Assembly (NCBI GenBank): GCA_022661535.1 | Contig: JAKULF010000005.1 | Span: forward strand, 1,984,001 to 2,048,000 | From: Eutypa lata | Lineage: Eukaryota; Ascomycota; Sordariomycetes; Xylariales; Diatrypaceae | Length of the DNA: 64,000 bases | Direction: 5' to 3' | Part shown: piece after piece, positions 37,599 to 49,213 of the stretch | Position numbering within the stretch: the first letter of the stretch is position 1 | Layout of the letters: every line of letters begins with the position of its first letter | The notes under the pieces: model-generated | Seen by the model: the letters and a program-made list of their open reading frames with translations, nothing else | The model's database searches: none | Told to the model about the DNA's origin: nothing | Made by a program: the position numbers and the translations under genes

Positions 37599-38579
37599 AT
37601 GCCCTCTGCCTACAAGCCATCGCCCCTAGGCTACGGCTCTCCTCGAAGTTCTCCCTTCCGACGAGCAGAATCTCCAGGCTCCCCGACCCCAATCCGACAG
37701 ACGACGCCGAACACATCGCCTACGAAGACGGGTGCTTCTTACGCGCCTACGAGATTGGCCACCACTCCAGGTCCACCCGATACCCCAGAGAGCAGAACGC
37801 CCCGCGGCTACTCGCAAGGAAATACTACGATGCCTCCTATATCGCCGCGGCTGGGCTCTCCAGCTCACCTATCTGCCCCCAGACCTGCGCCGGCGAGGAT
37901 GCAATCAGCTAGTGGCAATGCGTTATCTCAGCTGCAGCCGGCGCAGGTGCGGACACTGAGAGACGCGTTCCAGATTCTCGACAGAGACAGCGATGGGGTC
38001 GTTAACCGAGAGGATGTGGCAGACATGCTAGGCCAATTAGGTACGCAGCATAGGCCACCCACCTCCCTCCCCTTTCAACCCTTATTCCCAAACTAGTATT
38101 GTATATTACAACAGACCGCTAACGATCCTCTCCCACACCTATATACAGGCCTCCCAGCAAGTCCCTCAGACCTCTCACCGTTCTTCCCACCGGGCGAGCC
38201 CCAAACAATGACCCTAGCCGTATTCCTCAACAGCATCGCGGCCTCCCTCGCGTCGATGTCGCCGAGCGCCGAGCTGCTATCGGCCCTCTCGGCCTTCGAC
38301 GACGACGACAGCGGCCAGGTGGACCTCGTCGAGCTGCGCGAAGCACTACTGCGCACGCCGCCCGAGGAGCCGGGACAGGCACCCTTGACGCCCGGCGAGG
38401 TGGACAAGATCGTCCGCGACTTCAGCGGCCGTCGCGCCTTCAGCAAGCACGCCGTCGCTGCTACGAGCAGCGGCGCGGCTCGGCGCGGCGAGGTGTTCCG
38501 GTACCGTGATTTCGTCAATTCGATCGTCGGCGGCGGCAATTCGGCTGAGGCGAACGCTAATGAACATCCCGAGGAGTGA
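37599..38579 (+). CDS. EF-hand protein, calmodulin/myosin light chain-like
   Basis: Two exons (37599-38040, 38149-38579) encode 290 residues. The first 110 or so are disordered and rich in Ser, Pro and Thr with many SP/TP pairs (for example YGSPRSSPF), which are potential proline-directed phosphorylation sites. An EF-hand follows, with loop DRDSDGVVNRED (Asp rather than Glu at position 12). A second, DDDDSGQVDLVE, has the canonical Glu. The EF-hand arrangement resembles calmodulin-like and regulatory light chain proteins such as Cdc4/Rlc-type. The exact partner is unknown. An alternative start adds a mini-exon ATG at 37470. The GC-rich second exon contrasts with its AT-rich surroundings. Confidence 0.82.
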
Positions 38580-39590
38580 TGAGAGTGATGTTTCTATTAT
38601 GTTCGTTTCCTTTTCATGGGCTTAGCGGGTGTCGCCGGTTTGTGAGGTTGGTACCTGTGCTTGCGTTTGTAGGCAAGAGGGGATTGATTATATCTTGTCT
38701 CTGATGCTGGTTTTGGCTAGGTGGCTTTGTAGTTATACCTACATATTGATTGTGTTACACTATGGGAAAAGGCATCGAGGAGGGTGTCGGCACTGGGCCT
38801 GCGGGATCATTGTTCGTCCTGTTTATAGTTTATCATGTGAATTGCATTGCCCCTTTCAACATGTGTAATCAGCACGGCCGACGCATGTGTTTCATGCGTC
38901 ATTGTAGCTTAGAATAAAACAAATTTTTGCTGATCACATCAGGGGCCTCTTTTCTATATGCTCGTTTTATATAGAGCGACGGCGTAGCTTACAACCGAGA
39001 ACAACGCCGACAATTACATGACCCTCTTCGAGCCACCTCTTACATCGTCGGATCTTTGAAATCGTACTTTACTTCTAAGCCCACATGATGTAGCGATAAA
39101 TATACATAATATTAAGCTTGCAATCTACGGGAGACCAACAAGTAGTTTCCGGGGTAAGTCTAGGCCGAACGACATCTCTTCAGAAAGTGCCCCGCCTCCG
39201 CATTCTACTTCTCCGCATTGCGGGGGCTTCTACCGATCTTGGGACGAGGACTAACACCCCATATCCAGGGGAGCGTGTTTGTCTATTCGTGCAATATTCC
39301 ACCTGCCCGTGAGCTATAGCCCGAAGCCGAAGCGGACCCTTGGCTGGTTACGTAGCAGTGCATAACTAATAAGGCTATATTACTTCGCAGGGGTTGTTCT
39401 TGATGCCTTTGAAGCCCTGCTCCGATGGCTATGATGTTAACGCGAGCCGATGTCACATTTATCTCTTGGCAATGGCTACACCCTACTTCAAAGCTCCCCT
39501 ACCTCATATATATATAATCAATAAGCTGAGTCCCTAGTAGCTTTATAGGTGTGATGAAAGTTGAATGTTTGTCTTCCACTTAACTAGTAA
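38580..39590. other. Intergenic between the EF-hand and GH28 genes
   Basis: About 1 kb with no coding support. Short frames at 38629-38868 and 39118-39312 lack recognisable content. A TATATATATAA stretch near 39507-39518, 70-80 bp upstream of the GH28 start, may be its core promoter. Confidence 0.45.
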
Positions 39591-41350
39591 ATGTTAAGAC
39601 TGACATTTGCCATGCGCTCGGCTTTAACGTCAGCTGTCTTCTGTGCCCTGCAGCTTCTCTCTCCTGCAGTCGAGGCAGGTCAGCCATATCGCAATGTATG
39701 CCAAGTCGAGGCAAGCGGTACGAACGCAACCGATGACACCCCTGCCATACTCGAGGCCTTCGAACAGTGCGGGAAGCATGGCAAGATTGTGTTCGAGGAT
39801 ACGACATACTATGTCAACTCGGTTATGAATGTGACTGGTCTCGAAGATGTGGATATTGACATCCATGGCACACTGCTAGTATGTTAGAATCCACTAATGA
39901 ACTACATCTTATAAGACTTTGTACTGATGCTCCATTAACCAGTGGAGTACGGACATTCAATATTGGTTGAACCATTCTATCCCAGTGGGATACCAGAACC
40001 AATCGACGGCTTTCTCGCTCGGCGGAAACAATGTGCGCATCAATGGCTATGGAAGTGGGACTTTAGACGGGAACGGTGACTACTGGTACGGATGGATTCG
40101 CCAGCAGCCAAACACTTCAAACTACCCTGGGCGGCCGCACGCCATCACCTTCAATGGGTTAACAAACTCGATCGTCAAAGGCCTTACTTTCCTAAGGAGC
40201 CAGATGTGGTAAGCAGCTATTTAATTCCGGTAGAATATGTAAGATAGCGGGCTAAGACTCAGCCTAGGACTATGTCCCTCATCTACTCTCATCACGTCGA
40301 GCTTGACAGCATCCTTGTCAACAACACGGGCAACATATATGATAGCTGTAAGTACGACCATTTCTCATGAATGTGTCGTTAATCTCATACTAATTCTCGT
40401 AGCGAACACTGATGGCGCTGATACTATCCGATCATCCCACATCACCTTCAACAACTGGACCGTCTACAACGGCGACGATAGTATATCCATGAAGGCAAAC
40501 AGCACGGATATCACTATCACGAACAGCAAACTGTACGACGGACTAGGGATTGCTTTCGGGAGTATTGGGCAGTACTATCGTCAGTTCGAAACTATCGAGA
40601 GGATCAGGATCGAGAATATCACTTACGACAATACCCTCCATGCCGTGAGTATCATTCCAGAATCCCCTGCCACCCCCTTTTTTCTCTAATCCACTGCACG
40701 ATCCCCTTTTGCTTCGTAGAGCATAATACAAGAAGTCCTGCATGTTGCGTATGCAAGCTAATGGCCCTTGATAGGTATACGTCAAGACATGGACAGGCGA
40801 CCAGAACGGCTACCCGCCAAACGGCGGCGGCGGTGGTCTAGGCTGTAAGTCATCATTATCGCCAGGCGGCCCCTCCTATTCCACAGAGTACTCCTAGTTC
40901 TAGGAATGAATGACTGAGTAGTTACACGGGCGGCTTTGACTGACTAACTCACACCAACCAGACATCAGCGACGTATCGATCTCCAACCTGCACGCAGAGA
41001 GCCTCCGGGGCGGCGCCTTCACCATCTCGCAATGCACGCGGTTCAAGGGGGCGCCCGGCGACGGAAACTGCACGAACTCGCAGTTCCAGGTGCGCGACGT
41101 GACGCTGCGCGGGCTGGCGGGGACCACCAGCTCCAAGAACGTCGCGAGCTTGCAGTGTAGCGCCGTCGTGCCATGCACTGATATCGGACTCTTCGATGTC
41201 GACTTGAGGACGGTGGCGGCGGGTGGGGGGAATGGCACTGGTGTTCCGGTTGTGTCGTATCTCTGTGGAAATGCGGTTAGTACGCGGGGTTTTGAGTGTA
41301 CGGGAGATGCGTGCGAGGGCGGTAGTAGTACGGGGGAGTGTAATTCGTGA
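39591..41350 (+). CDS. Secreted glycoside hydrolase family 28 enzyme
   Basis: This is a pectin- or rhamnogalacturonan-degrading beta-helix enzyme. Six exons (39591-39878, 39943-40208, 40268-40347, 40403-40644, 40775-40844, 40962-41350) encode 444 residues. A signal peptide ends near LLSPAVEAG; translation may instead begin at the in-frame Met at 39612. The GH28 motifs NTDG and GDDSI are present (catalytic Asp residues). The usual G-H-G His motif is replaced by GLGIAFGSIGQ and the RIK motif by VYVKTW, a pattern associated with exo-acting rhamnogalacturonase or exopolygalacturonase subgroups rather than endo-polygalacturonases. Several N-x-S/T sites suggest glycosylation. The C-terminal Cys-rich part (FECTGDACEGG) is typical of the family. 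It supports plant-cell-wall use. Confidence 0.92.
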
Positions 41351-42317
41351 TGGGGTCTCGTAGGGAGGGAATGGCTGCTGCCTGGATTTAGAAGAGGTAG
41401 TTGTTAGCACCATTCTCTGTAGTAGGGTGTTCATAGTGAAGATGACTTTGATTTACCAGACAACAGGCTAACGGAGTAAATCAGTATATTACCATGGCAC
41501 ATCAACCTTCACCGTAATTATTCTAGCGTAGCTTTTGCCGAGTAGTTATGACTACAAATAAAGCAACGCGATGAATTAAGGAACTTATTTCTGTTTTGTA
41601 TGGTTTTCTGATAACTATTTCTGTTACTTAAGCTCTCCTAGTAGGTATGTCTTGTATGTTGACTTGTGGCAAAGATCAGCAGAAGAATATAGATATTGTT
41701 TAACTTCTGTCCATACATTCTCAGCACCAGCGATATACCTATAGATTTATCACCCTAGCCACGATTGATTTGTTTCATTCGTGCAGAGTAGTCAAGTTCT
41801 AAAGTCAACGCGTGCTATCGACTTAGTAGTGGCGAGGGCAGCCTTGGATAATGGTAATAACTAAGACCCTTTGTAGTTACCCAAATAGGAATACTTTGAC
41901 AGGTTGGCAGCCAGAAAGGCTCACTGGTGCCTAGATGCCCTGAGGCAATCAGAGTTTATGAAGCTTTGCGTGACCCAAATCTACGATATCTTGCATGGTG
42001 TTGCAGGGGACCATCTACAATGGTTGATATTTTCCAGAGGTCAACTGCATTAGATAGAACAGTATATAGGACATCAGCTATTACTACATACAAGTCACAT
42101 ACAAGGCATAATCATGGAGTTTTGGATGCTGTATAAACTTGATATTGGTGCTAACTAATAGTGTATGTCCCACTGGCAATGAATGATGTTCTCAGTGTAA
42201 TATCTAAGCAAAGTACTGTAGAAACTCAGTATGGCAAAGCAAACAGTTTCCTCTTCGATCCAGAACTGATCCCAGGATCTCGAGATCCTTCAATCCTGCC
42301 TTCTAGACCATTCCACC
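41351..42317. other. Convergent intergenic region
   Basis: This separates the 3' ends of the GH28 gene (plus) and the Myb-like gene (minus). An open frame at 41927-42136 has somewhat protein-like composition but no start context, partner exon or recognised domain. Nothing else was seen. Confidence 0.4.
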
Positions 42318-42835
42318 CTAAGCTCCGTTTTCGTAGTCCTCGTCATCCTCGTCCTTGATGTCCTCGGCGTACTGGATAGCTCTCTTAGTAGCGTTTCTAG
42401 CCCGCTTAGTTCTGGTCTTAGGCTCTTCAGCGGCAGTATCGCCAGTGTCAGTCTCGTCAGCGGCAGCCTCAGCCTTGCGCTTAGTCGGAGTTGCCTCAGC
42501 AGAATCTGCACCCTTGCTACCGCGGCGCTTGACTTCATCCTTGTATGGACGAAGCAGAACTTTCGTGAAGCGTTGACTATTATTTGATCATGGTTAGCAG
42601 ATATTACTTGTGATCATGTATATTAAGCAGGTGCGACGAAGAAGGAAAGTAAAACTTACCTGATGGATGACACGGTGGCATCGGGGTAGCCAAGTTCCTT
42701 GTACTTCTTCTCGACAGGACCCCAGTTGACGTTCGCAACTACATCAACACCGGAAGGCTTGATTGTAGTGAGATGCATGATGATGATCGCGAGTAGCAGA
42801 TCACGATCCGCCTTGTCGCTCCAAGTTAGAGCCAT
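42318..42835 (-). CDS. Small Myb/SANT-like nuclear protein
   Basis: Two exons (42660-42835, 42318-42576) give 144 residues. The N-terminal half, MALTWSDKADRDLLLAI and later WGPVEKKYKELGY, follows the pattern of fungal Myb/SANT-like proteins, with spaced Trp and helical segments. The C-terminal half is basic then acidic: KRRGSKGADSAEATPTKRK provides a probable nuclear localisation signal and EDIKDEDDEDYENG is an acidic tail. Small proteins of this type are frequent in Pezizomycotina and are presumed chromatin or DNA associated, but their function is unknown. Minus-strand splicing at 42659 uses a GTAAGT donor and an AATAG acceptor. Confidence 0.82.
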
Positions 42836-44012
42836 CTTTGGTTGATGTTCAGTTGAGTTGAGTTGATTGATGATGAAAAAGTTAGGAAGTTGTTGATGAC
42901 CAGAAGCTTGGATAAAATGAGGGGAAACCTCTAGAAGTAGTAATGCGTCAAGAAGGTTGTACTTGTAGACGGTTGTGAGTACTTGATAAAGAATCTGGAT
43001 GCAGAGGCTGTTGTAGTTACCCCACCACAGTATGCTAAGGTGTTGAACTTCACAACCCGCATGTCAACCTCCAACTTGTATAGCTGACAATAACATGTTC
43101 TACAAGTTCGACAGAACACTGGAGTTAAACCCAACAAGGAACGTACGTCTAATGTCAATGCTGCCAGGCAACAACCCCTGCCCAACCCCACGCTGAATCC
43201 CACTTTGATTGCCTGAAAGTAGTATGAATAAAATCACTGAAAGTGTATCCCACCAGTTCTAGAATTCAAGGAAGCACACAAATTGATAGCATAAGAAGAG
43301 GATGGTTTCGCAATGCAAATACTTCCGTTATGGTGTATATTACAGTTGCATTCCAATGCTGACCTAGTGCCAAATTGAGATGCTAGAATATAAGAGTAAA
43401 TACTTGTCTATTACGTTGATGTCTAGAAATAGTGAAATGCCTTGACATGGAGATGAAGCTATATTTGGGCTTTTCCGTGCACTGAACGGCGGCAAGTGCG
43501 AAACGCTAATAGAAAGGACGGAAATGGGATATGGAACCTTCCGAGCCTCAGTCAGTTATATTCCAACGGAATACCTGTTCCGAGCTAACTACTATTAAGT
43601 CATTTGGAAGCACTATCATCGCACGCCTGGAAGTTCAATGCTGCCGCTCGCCTTAAAGCAACTGGGCTCGAATAACTATACCCGCATTTCTAACGGCATG
43701 TTCATGGATTCCTGGTTGGGTTCCCATATTCCGTCTTCTTTCAAACATCACATGCAGCTATGGATGGATGTAGATAATAACTGCGCTTCCATCCCTGGAG
43801 ATGACAATTAACTGGATTACCTAGTGAAGGAGGTCTGACTGTCACGGTATCATGTGGAGTTCATATAGATTTACTGTATACTGTATCCAAGAAGGCGCTC
43901 CGCGCCTTTACATATGGATTCCTCCTTTATCTATGCTCCAGCAAGATCCTTTAGCTAACCATTACGTAGTATTCAGTGCTGTGACAGAATTGGCGATTTC
44001 CTACTTGAGGCC
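42836..44012. other. Intergenic, nothing recognised
   Basis: About 1.2 kb between the Myb-like promoter side and the 3' end of the ankyrin gene. The 42931-43203 and 43852-44124 open frames have no recognisable features; the latter overlaps the ankyrin gene antisense. Confidence 0.45.
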
Positions 44013-45092
44013 CTATCTACTAGGTGACGAATTTCCGCCCAACATACCAATTAATGCCCCGTCGTTTGCTCCCTCCACAGGGATCTTTCCCTTCGAGTCT
44101 CGCGCCTGTATATCCGCACCATGATCTAACAACCATTTGACTCTCACTAACATGTTTTTCTTAACCCTCCGAGCGCTATGCTTCCTCACTGCCCAATGTA
44201 GAGCAGTACTTGGATTCTCGGTTTGAAAATCCGGCTGGTTGGCGTAGGATAACCAGTTAATGCCAACCCCTTTTTTGAGGAGCAACTCCATGACATTGAG
44301 ACAGTCGTCATCTGAGGGGATAGTGATAATTGCATTATGAAGGCTGTTACTATGGCTTAGAAAAGCCCCCGATGAGACGAGCAAGTCGATGATGCATTCC
44401 ATATCAGGCATTGGGTAAGTGACGGCGAAATCCAGAGGCGTGTGGCCATCTTTGCTGATGAGGTTTGGGTCTGCTCCGTGGGCCAGGAACCACTCTGTCA
44501 AGGAGAGAGATTTCGTTGCTGTGCTAGATATGATTTGTCAGTAGCTCACAGACGGAAAACTAGAAATGAGGAACACAAACTGCAAGGATGGAATGCGGTC
44601 AAACGAATTGATGTCCCAACTATGGTCAAGAAATGCTTGAAAAACTTCGATTGCTCCACGACCCTCCCTCGCGGCCAGCTTAGGAGCCATCAGGCCGACA
44701 GGAACACCTTCATCTAGTAGAAACTGAACAGCTTCTGGGTGTGCATTTATAGCCGCTAGGATCAAGGCCATACCCATGTCCTCACTTGTCGGGTCTTTCA
44801 GAGAGGGATCAGACCTCCACGCCTGGACTATCTCGTGGATCCTTTGGACATCTCCATCTCTACTAGCATCTTGCAAGTCGTTCCTTGCAGAGTTCAACCG
44901 TGCATCGATCAGATACTGAGAAGCGGGCATGGGGAGGTTTATTCCATCTGGGAGGGAGGTGATGATTGTCTGCACGCGCGATACATCACCAGCTCCAGAA
45001 GCTCCGGATAGAGCTAGGCGCTCGGGCCGGAGACCGGCGGCCGGTGTTGCTGTTGGGTCGGTGTACGGGAGGCTGGGGTTATCTGTTTCCAT
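44013..45092 (-). CDS. Ankyrin-repeat protein
   Basis: Exons 44581-45092 and 44013-44523 encode 340 residues. Repeat signatures include MALILAAINAHPEAVQFLLDEG, a spliced LHTATKSLSLTEWFLAHGADPN, KDGHTPLDFAVTYP and STALHWAVRKHS ending in VKWLLDHGADIQARDSKGKIP. The intron (GTTTGT donor, ATCTAG acceptor) restores the LH-A-x(4)-L-x-WFL-x-HGADPN repeat, which supports the model. No additional enzymatic domain is seen. In fungi such short ankyrin proteins act as protein-binding modules with unknown partners. It lies between the NLR block and two secreted-protein genes and may be a fragmentary relative of ankyrin-type receptors. Confidence 0.85.
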
Positions 45093-45554
45093 AGTCAAGG
45101 CGGGGGTATGAGCGACAATTTGTGGCTTGAATTTGGGGACGAGGGTAGGCGGAAGAAATTTCGAGGGAGAAAAGAAAAAAAAAATGTAATCAAGGGAAGG
45201 GACAAAAGGAAGGATATAGGTAATTGTTTTCACCGGCTGGACAAAAGAAGCGGAGATCGACAGTAACTGGATCGCCTAGGAATGGTACGCAGTACTATTT
45301 TAAGATGTGAGAGGTGGCGCGATCGAGAATTCCTCCGTACGTAAATAGCTTTAGGTATCTCTTGAGGTAGCTGCTGCGCCATAGATAATGTACATAATAT
45401 TTAGAGAGCTGACACAACTGTGTCACACCGTTTACAGCCAATCGAAATCTCATCACCCAAAGTCCCCGTTACAGAGTCACCATCCCCATGCCAATGCATC
45501 TAAAGTTTAGTCCCCAGGCCTCCATCTAAACAATTAACAAGATAATTCCGACCG
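45093..45554. other. Intergenic, ankyrin gene promoter side
   Basis: A 0.46 kb gap between the start of the ankyrin gene and the 3' end of the secreted-protein gene. An in-frame ATG at 45233 would extend the ankyrin protein, but the added sequence is low complexity and I prefer 45092. Nothing else was seen. Confidence 0.45.
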
Positions 45555-46569
45555 TTAACTAGGACCTAGAACTTGATCAAATATAGTTTCCGTCTCGAAG
45601 AAAAGGCGAGCCCTTCTCTCCCCACTAGTATCAGGGTCATATTGAAACAGTACCCTTCCCCTTGCATGATCGGTGAGGATGGCGGCGTCTTCCGGGTTTA
45701 TATCACCATTACTGCCAGAACCCCCCTCGAGGGCTTGATAAAGGGATATTTCAATATTGTTGAGTCCGGGTACAATATTTGGAAGCAGATCGCGAAGTTG
45801 GTCGACCTGATCTTTGTAGAGGGGCGTCTCAAGATCGTAGCCACCTCGGGAATCATCTGGGTTATCAGGTAGCTCATCCTGTGGAGTCATAATGTATGCT
45901 GATACTTGGGCGTTTCCATCGGTGAGCAGACTAGCAAATCTCGCAAGTCCACCAGACCCGTTGGCTGTGTTCCGAAGGAAGCTGACGACGTATTCCTGGA
46001 AAGCGTCGTCTCCTAGCCCCCAGGCCGCCGCCTCAAAAAAGTGTGCTCCATAGACTCCGTTTTCAGAGTAAACTATAAGTGCGGTACAGCCGCACAATGC
46101 GCTTAGGCCCAGGTCAAAGGCCTTGGTCCTGGCCCTAATTGGTATCCACTCCGACGTTGATTCGTCATTACTCGCGGAGAGACCAAATATAAGCGTTACT
46201 TTGCCCTCCGTAAATCGCTGTACAATATTCGTATCTAGTGTATCTGGGTTGGAAGGAAACAGAGCTCTGGAAGTTATAGAATTCGTAGAGACCTCTGCGC
46301 CATCTATATCTTCATTGTTCGAGTCTGATGTTCCCAATTGGCAGCAGCTCTCAGAACTACATTTACTGCGGCATGGGTTATATGCACGCTTCCCAAGAAG
46401 CAAGCCTTCACTATGTTCAATTAGCATAGAGTTCGGCTGTTTCTCATGAGGAATTAACTCACACTCCGGAGTGTACTACTATCGATCTCTCGTGGAGGGA
46501 TAGCGAAAATGAAATTGAAAGCAACGTGCTTAACAGCAGAAGGCCAACGTTATTAAGCCTCAAATTCAT
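45555..46569 (-). CDS. Secreted protein with GCTALIVYS domain, function unknown
   Basis: Exons 46463-46569 and 45555-46410 give 320 residues. The first exon encodes a strong signal peptide (NNVGLLLLSTLLSISFSLS), and splicing (donor GTGAGT, acceptor CATAG) joins it in frame to LLLGKRAYNPC. A Cys cluster follows (NPCRSKCSSESCCQLG). The central segment, FDLGLSALCGCTALIVYSENGVYGAHFFEAAAW, is a motif pattern I recognise from many uncharacterised secreted fungal proteins, often next to chitinase-like or killer-toxin-like genes. I cannot assign a function. The C-terminal part is acidic and may be a partner-binding or regulatory region. The neighbouring Ser/Thr-rich gene diverges from it, 0.87 kb away. 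Confidence 0.75.
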
Positions 46570-47436
46570 GATTCGATACTTGTTCAGAATTATTTTGGAG
46601 GATATAGTGTTTTAGAAAAGACTGAAAGAACTGCCTTGTGTAGACTCAAGGGGAGGTATAACACCAGGCCTTCCTTTGTGTGAACTTATATTCTTCTGAA
46701 ATTACACATTAGGTGGTTCGTAATTCACCTCGAGCTACAGGCTGGCAGGTACCAGTTAGTATTCTACTATGCTATAATAAGAATACAACTTGCGAGGAAC
46801 ACCGGTGTGACCCTCGACAACCCCCCTTTAAAAGCTGAAAATCCTACGACGTCACAAGGACCGGTTGTAATTAACATCGAATTTACGGATTCCACCCGGC
46901 TTGGGGAAGGATGGTGTTGAAACATGGCTTGTTAATAATGACAAATGATACACCTCATTGCGCATATCCTAACAATAGACCAAGCTGAAGATCCTTATGT
47001 TGTATTATATCGTAATCTTAAACGTTTCATGTACGAGGCTGATTAGATGTGGTAAAGAGATGATCGCATTTTCTCGCAAGTCAGATTCGACGGACGAGAT
47101 TCAAGTCAGACACATTGAGGCAACGAGCGCGTAAGGTTCCACGCTCCTTCGGAGGAAGACGGATTAGGGCCTTGTGCTACGAACCCAGAATAGCATTGCA
47201 AGCCTTCGTAACTTCATTTACACGGAATAATAAACGCCGAGAAGGTATTCAGTAGTTGCAGTGAGTGAGTCAAACCTGCGATTGTTCTTCATATCATGAC
47301 TAAGGGGTTTTAGCTTGTACTAACTTCACCTCACTATTACACCCATCTCATTCTTAAATAGTCGCCTGAGTCGGTCTTAGATCTTGGTGTCACTAATCTA
47401 CCCTCACCACTTCTATTTCATTCAAAGAGAATTATC
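46570..47436. promoter_or_regulatory. Divergent promoter region of two secreted-protein genes
   Basis: A 0.87 kb interval between a minus-strand and a plus-strand secreted-protein gene, so both promoters must be here. It is AT-rich and has no open frame of interest. Shared regulation is possible but inferred only from the head-to-head arrangement. Confidence 0.45.
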
Positions 47437-49213
47437 ATGATTTTATCCATCCCATTCACATTTCTAACGCTTTGCGCTGTTGGATCCTCCCGATGGACAA
47501 ACTCATCAACATCTTCTACTTCCCTTTCTAGCACCTCAGAAACCAACATCATTCCGACTATCCCGTCAGCTACAAGCCTCAAAACGCTTACCTTAGCCTC
47601 GGATCTCATAGTTACTGGTAATATTTCGCTATTGATAGCTGAGAGTACAACTATCACTCCGGGGTCTGAAGTACACACACTAGAAGAACATACGATTTCG
47701 TTTGGCCCTAGCGGAGTGTTGATTATAGATGGAGAGACGACCACTATCCCTCTCCTACCGAGTTCCACGCTACCCCAGAGTAGCAGCTCACCCTTGACAT
47801 CTTCTACCATCAGTGCAGTATCGAGCTCACCAACACAAAGCTTCGATGTGTCCTCCATAACTTCAAGTTCTATTAACCCCACTGGACCTTCTTCAACTTC
47901 GAACGGTCAAAACACGCCCCCCACAGTCTCTGGGACGACTACCAGTGCAATTACTGGGAGCATAGTCACTGCTACCGTGACTATACCCCCATCGGGTTTC
48001 TCAACTGAAGGTGTCACCAGTTCTGGATTAACGACAAATACCTGGATTACCACAACAAAGGATAGCCAATCTACAATCGTGCCAGTCATTGTTGGATGCT
48101 CGGCCTGTGGTGGAACGGATTCGGGTATCGTTTTTTGGGATCTACAGCCCGCTGTAGGTGTCGTCTATGACCTTCCAACAGTCCCAGGGCTCCCTTCATT
48201 TTCCTTCCCCTGCATCCAAGTACTAGGAGTCTCCGTTGGCAGTTGTGCTGAAGGACCTTCTACCACTCCAGATGACCCCCCGGAGGAATCTAATAATCCA
48301 ACGAGTCAACCAGAGAGCACAGCAACGAAGTCGGAGAAAGAGACTACAACATCAGAGCAATCATCCACTTCTAGTTGCGGAGCTCAACAAACGGTTACGG
48401 ATGTCTTCGTCGCTTGTAGCACAGGTTCGGCCTCTGGAACAGCGACTACCAGTTGCTTCTCAACGTCAAGCTTCATTATCAGTGGATGTAGCGTGACGGC
48501 TTCTACAACAACCTCTTTCATAGGAGTGTTCTGTCTCCCTAGACCAACTCCAAGTATAACTGGACCTATTGGGACATATTCTTTCGAAGGCTATACGCTC
48601 TTCACACTCCCTGATATCACCACTGGTAACTACTTCTCCAAGATAGCTTCCTATCTACCACGAGGACTTTTAGAGTCTTTTGTAAATAGCTGACTCAAGT
48701 ACGTAGGCACAGTCTCAGATGGAAGATCTAGCATAGGATCTACGGCTACCCAAGACTTGACGACATCAACTTTGTCAACTTTAGTTTCGTCGCTGAGAAC
48801 ATCAACGATCCCATCAGTAACCCCTACACCGAGTCTCAGCACTGAATCTACTGGATTATTACCAACCTCAACAGAACTTCCACAGCCTACAACACCAGTA
48901 GATCCCTCTTCTACCACCGTGGGTGCTTCAAGCACTGCAAATGCTTCGTCGGCCCCGTCCCCAATCACGTAAGTTAGACCCACAGCGATGAAATTTTGGT
49001 GTCCTCATGCTTTGACCGCATATCTCACTAACAAAACCATACAAAAGTGAGTGTAATAATAATGAACGATTCGAGGATTTCGACGAATGCAATGCTCATT
49101 GCAATCAAGGATTTTGCTCAGAGAACGCAGGCGAGACTGGTATATTATGCACATGCCAGAGTTTGGCAAGCTCTCAGGAATATAATCAGATAATGCCTGA
49201 TCACTCAAAATGA
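47437..49213 (+). CDS. Ser/Thr-rich secreted protein with Cys-rich tail
   Basis: Exons 47437-48625, 48707-48968 and 49048-49213 give 538 residues. An N-terminal signal peptide (ILSIPFTFLTLCAVGSS) precedes long mucin-like Ser/Thr/Pro tracts, likely heavily O-glycosylated. Two Cys-containing blocks interrupt them (VGCSACGGTDSGIVFWDLQPAVG and SSCGAQQTVTDVFVACST). The last exon encodes a compact Cys-rich, EGF-like tail (DECNAHCNQGFCSEN then LCTCQS). No GPI signal is visible. Intron 1 removes an in-frame TGA at 48691; three AG acceptors at 48706, 48712 and 48718 all keep the frame, so small isoform differences are possible. If the intron is retained the protein ends early. Cell-wall or extracellular-matrix function is likely, by composition only. 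Confidence 0.75.

Noticed and set aside
41927..42136. 69-residue frame with protein-like composition
   Set aside because: Too short, with no start context and no partner exon that restores a known domain.
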